Shown piece after piece: positions 62,276-64,000 of a DNA stretch of 64,000 nt. A program made the position numbers and the translations under genes. Position 1 is the first letter of the stretch. Each line of letters opens with the position of its first letter. This stretch comes from Diplonema japonicum (taxonomy: Eukaryota; Euglenozoa; Diplonemea; Diplonemida; Diplonemidae). The stretch covers positions 7,501 through 71,500 of the forward strand of contig OZ025692.1 in assembly GCA_964019335.1 (NCBI GenBank). The letters run 5' to 3'. The notes under the pieces were generated by a model. That model had not been told where the DNA came from, ran no database searches, and was given only the letters and a program-made list of their open reading frames with translations.

Positions 62276-62527
62276 CGCAAGGGCGGGGGAATGGGTCAGG
62301 ATACCCCCTTTCAATGTTTCTAGTTTAGCCGAATTTTTGTAGTGTTTAGGTTGTTTTTTTTCTTTTTCTGTTGTGAGTGCTGTCACTAGAAAGATCGGGG
62401 GGCAATACAAAACAATACAATAAAAAGGGAGATAATAAGAGAGCCTCGGCACGCGAAGTGCTCGCATATGCACTTTATTTAACAAAGGAAGATCAACCTG
62501 CAATGCGAACATCGCACGGCGCAATTC
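62276..62527. other. Spacer between the armadillo and Mib/HERC2 genes
   Basis: This 252-bp gap has no gene of its own. An open frame crosses it only because stops happen to be missing upstream of the armadillo ATG. The downstream edge of the Mib/HERC2 gene may contain a 34-nt intron-like segment (GTGAGA...GCAG, from about 62528 leftwards); splicing it would replace the last stop with about five further codons. The donor does not match the GTATG of all other introns here. Confidence 0.4.
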
Positions 62528-64000
62528 TCACCTTCGTGTGGGCGAGACACCCCTGGACTGCCAGGGGTAGGGGTGGGGGGAGGGGGACATGGAGAGGGAC
62601 GGTGCGACATAGCTCCGTGCAGGGAGGGTAGGGGACTCTGTAAGGAGGAAGGTTCTCTGTACCGAGGGCGGTATGGACTGGTACCTGGCGCTGTCCTTTA
62701 GCCTCAGATTCAGGGTCACCCCTGGTTTGATGCCCACCTCGGTCCCAATGCTGTAGTCCTGCAGCTCAATGCCATCCTTTTCTAGAAGCTGGTTGTCTGT
62801 GGGTATGTTTGTGTATGCTTCGAGGCTCCTCTTGATAGCAAGCATTGGCATAGCGTTCGTGTCACCTTTCAGCGTCAGCTTCAGCAGCCTGGTGCTCTGC
62901 CTGTCTAAGGTGCACATCACATTGATCTTTGTCACCAATGCAGTCGTCGCTCCAGCACCCTCTGAACCCGAACGCTGAACAGCCGGTTGTGTGCCGGGAG
63001 CAGGTGCCGACTGCACATAAGTGCCAGCAGGCGGCTCCTGCAGCTTGGATGAGAACACAGGCATCGATGGTGCCACTGGCTCTGAAGCAGGACTTGACAG
63101 ATGCGGCACTGCAAACCTCGAAGGATCGTGATACGCAGGCGAAGGGAGGTCAGAGGGCGGCGTGATGGTAGGCACGGAGGGGCGGCTCCCCGGAGTGTAG
63201 GCAGGCCCCCTCCGCTCCTTCAGAGCATCCTCCAGCCACGGCAGCTCGACACCGTTGCTCAGCACCTCCTGTGCATGCTCGCTGCTGATCCTGTCTAGCT
63301 TGAACATGATGCCTTCCTCTTCCCCGCTGCTGTCCACCTTTGCCTCGTTTGCGATGTCAACACTCACAAGTGCCAGTGGGTGGTTGAAGCACCTCGAGAT
63401 GTCTTGCCGTACCTTCTCAACGACCTCGTCTTTCCCAAGGGAGGCAGCGAGCTTCTTGATACCTGGCACAGCACTGAAGCCTCTGAAGGTGGTGTTGGCT
63501 GCGTCGGTCGTGTCGGGCTGGGCAGCAGCGTCTTTCAGGACGAGCATCACGTCACGTGCGCCGTGCAGGCCGTAGCGGTAGTGGTTCTTGCCGCCCTTGG
63601 CCCACCGCACTGTGACCTCGCCTTTCGCTGGGTTGTCGGCGATGACGGTGCCTGTGCTGCCTGGGCCGCCGTCCTGATCCCTCCATGTCCAGTGGGCGGG
63701 GTTGCGCTGCACAACGGAGCCTATCGGGAGGCGGGGCAGCTCTACGACAGAGGCATCAGGCCGTTGCGCTGCAGCTGGCAGTGCGGGCACAGGGTCCCTG
63801 CTCTTCCCCTCGAACGTCGGCGGCCTGTTCTCCGTGGCAACGCGTTTTCGCGACATTTTCGGTGCTGGCTTCACTCTCAACGACCCTACCTTGGGGGAGG
63901 CCTTGGGGGAAGCTTTGGGGGACGATCCATGTGCTGCCTTCGGAGAGGCTTTTGGAGAGGAGGACTTCTTCCTCTTGCTCTTCTTCTGCCTGCCAGCGGT
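62528..64000 (-). CDS. Mib/HERC2 plus ubiquitin-like domain protein, cut by the right edge
   Basis: The frame is open to the window edge, so the N-terminus is missing unless the internal ATG at 63856 (MSRKRVATENRPP) is the start. The part near the edge is Lys/Ser/Pro-rich (repeated SPKAS), as in nuclear or chromatin-bound proteins. About 51-114 residues after 63880 lies a Mib/HERC2 domain: LPIGSVVQRNPAHWTWRDQD, GGPGSTGTVI, VTVRWAKGGKNHYRYG. In known proteins this domain binds peptide ligands in ubiquitin E3 ligases. A Pro/Ser-rich linker follows, then at about 318-395 a ubiquitin-like fold (LLKLTLKGDT, NQLLEKDGIELQDYSIG, GVTLNLRLK). No RING or HECT domain is seen. The protein may be an adaptor in ubiquitin signalling; this is inferred from the domains alone. 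Confidence 0.75.
   Translation of the reverse strand, partial: TAGRQKKSKRKKSSSPKASPKAAHGSSPKASPKASPKVGSLRVKPAPKMSRKRVATENRPPTFEGKSRDPVPALPAAAQRPDASVVELPRLPIGSVVQRNPAHWTWRDQDGGPGSTGTVIADNPAKGEVTVRWAKGGKNHYRYGLHGARDVMLVLKDAAAQPDTTDAANTTFRGFSAVPGIKKLAASLGKDEVVEKVRQDISRCFNHPLALVSVDIANEAKVDSSGEEEGIMFKLDRISSEHAQEVLSNGVELPWLEDALKERRGPAYTPGSRPSVPTITPPSDLPSPAYHDPSRFAVPHLSSPASEPVAPSMPVFSSKLQEPPAGTYVQSAPAPGTQPAVQRSGSEGAGATTALVTKINVMCTLDRQSTRLLKLTLKGDTNAMPMLAIKRSLEAYTNIPTDNQLLEKDGIELQDYSIGTEVGIKPGVTLNLRLKDSARYQSIPPSVQRTFLLTESPTLPARSYVAPSLSMSPSPHPYPWQSRGVSPTRR

Noticed and set aside
62099-62524. One continuous 141-codon gene upstream of the armadillo gene
   Set aside because: Its first half is low-complexity spacer sequence and its last residues are a Lys-rich read-through of an intron that carries a CTAAC branch-like motif. 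Only the middle 41 codons (62153-62275) are taken as real, as exon 1 of the armadillo gene.

Overview
The window is nuclear DNA of a unicellular eukaryote. Nine introns can be inferred from frame continuity; all begin GTATG (seven of them GTATGT), all end in AG, and six are only 32-37 nt long. Spacers between genes are short and rich in homopolymers, and every gene I can support is read from the minus strand. Two small Cys-rich inserts in the giant protein resemble domains I associate with chromist, dinoflagellate and other secondary algae, and its repeated Ig-like modules with an ICY...W signature are alveolate/chromist in style. I therefore lean towards an alveolate-type or other chromist protist. 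The species cannot be fixed from the sequence.

Layout from left to right: 1-481, the end of an unrecognised minus-strand coding segment with a frameshift at a G7 run. 482-3111, a spacer with poly-A and C20 tracts and three copies of a ~60-bp repeat. 3112-54818, one gene for a secreted-then-membrane-anchored protein of about 17,223 residues. 55169-56862, a five-exon gene for a MATH-like plus coiled-coil protein of about 482 residues. 57191-58255, a double hot-dog acyl-CoA thioesterase. 58911-62275, a five-exon armadillo-repeat protein of about 1,058 residues with a Gly-Lys-Gly repeat tail. 62528-64000, a Mib/HERC2 plus ubiquitin-like protein that runs off the right edge.

The giant protein is the centre of interest. 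In order it has a signal peptide; about 331 copies of an 11-residue Thr-rich repeat (consensus TLPT[AGS]TETxTL); about 25 paired ~270-residue modules, two of which carry foreign Cys-rich inserts; a block of ten EF-hand loops; 28 IPT-like ~100-residue modules; 11 DUF11-like repeats; a REJ-like region; a GAIN-like region and a GPS motif that lacks one disulfide pair; three membrane segments; and a ~700-residue tail ending in a parallel beta-helix-like segment. The REJ-GPS-membrane order is that of polycystin-1 and sea-urchin REJ proteins, with the ectodomain enlarged several-fold. A long mucin-like cell-surface or flagellar tether that may sense calcium or force is an inference. The 33-bp repeat DNA carries near-identical blocks of 0.4-0.9 kb at several positions, which indicates recent homogenisation.

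The remaining genes look like ordinary housekeeping or scaffold genes with no evident functional link to the giant gene. Exon structures come from reading frames and domain continuity alone; no transcript data were available.
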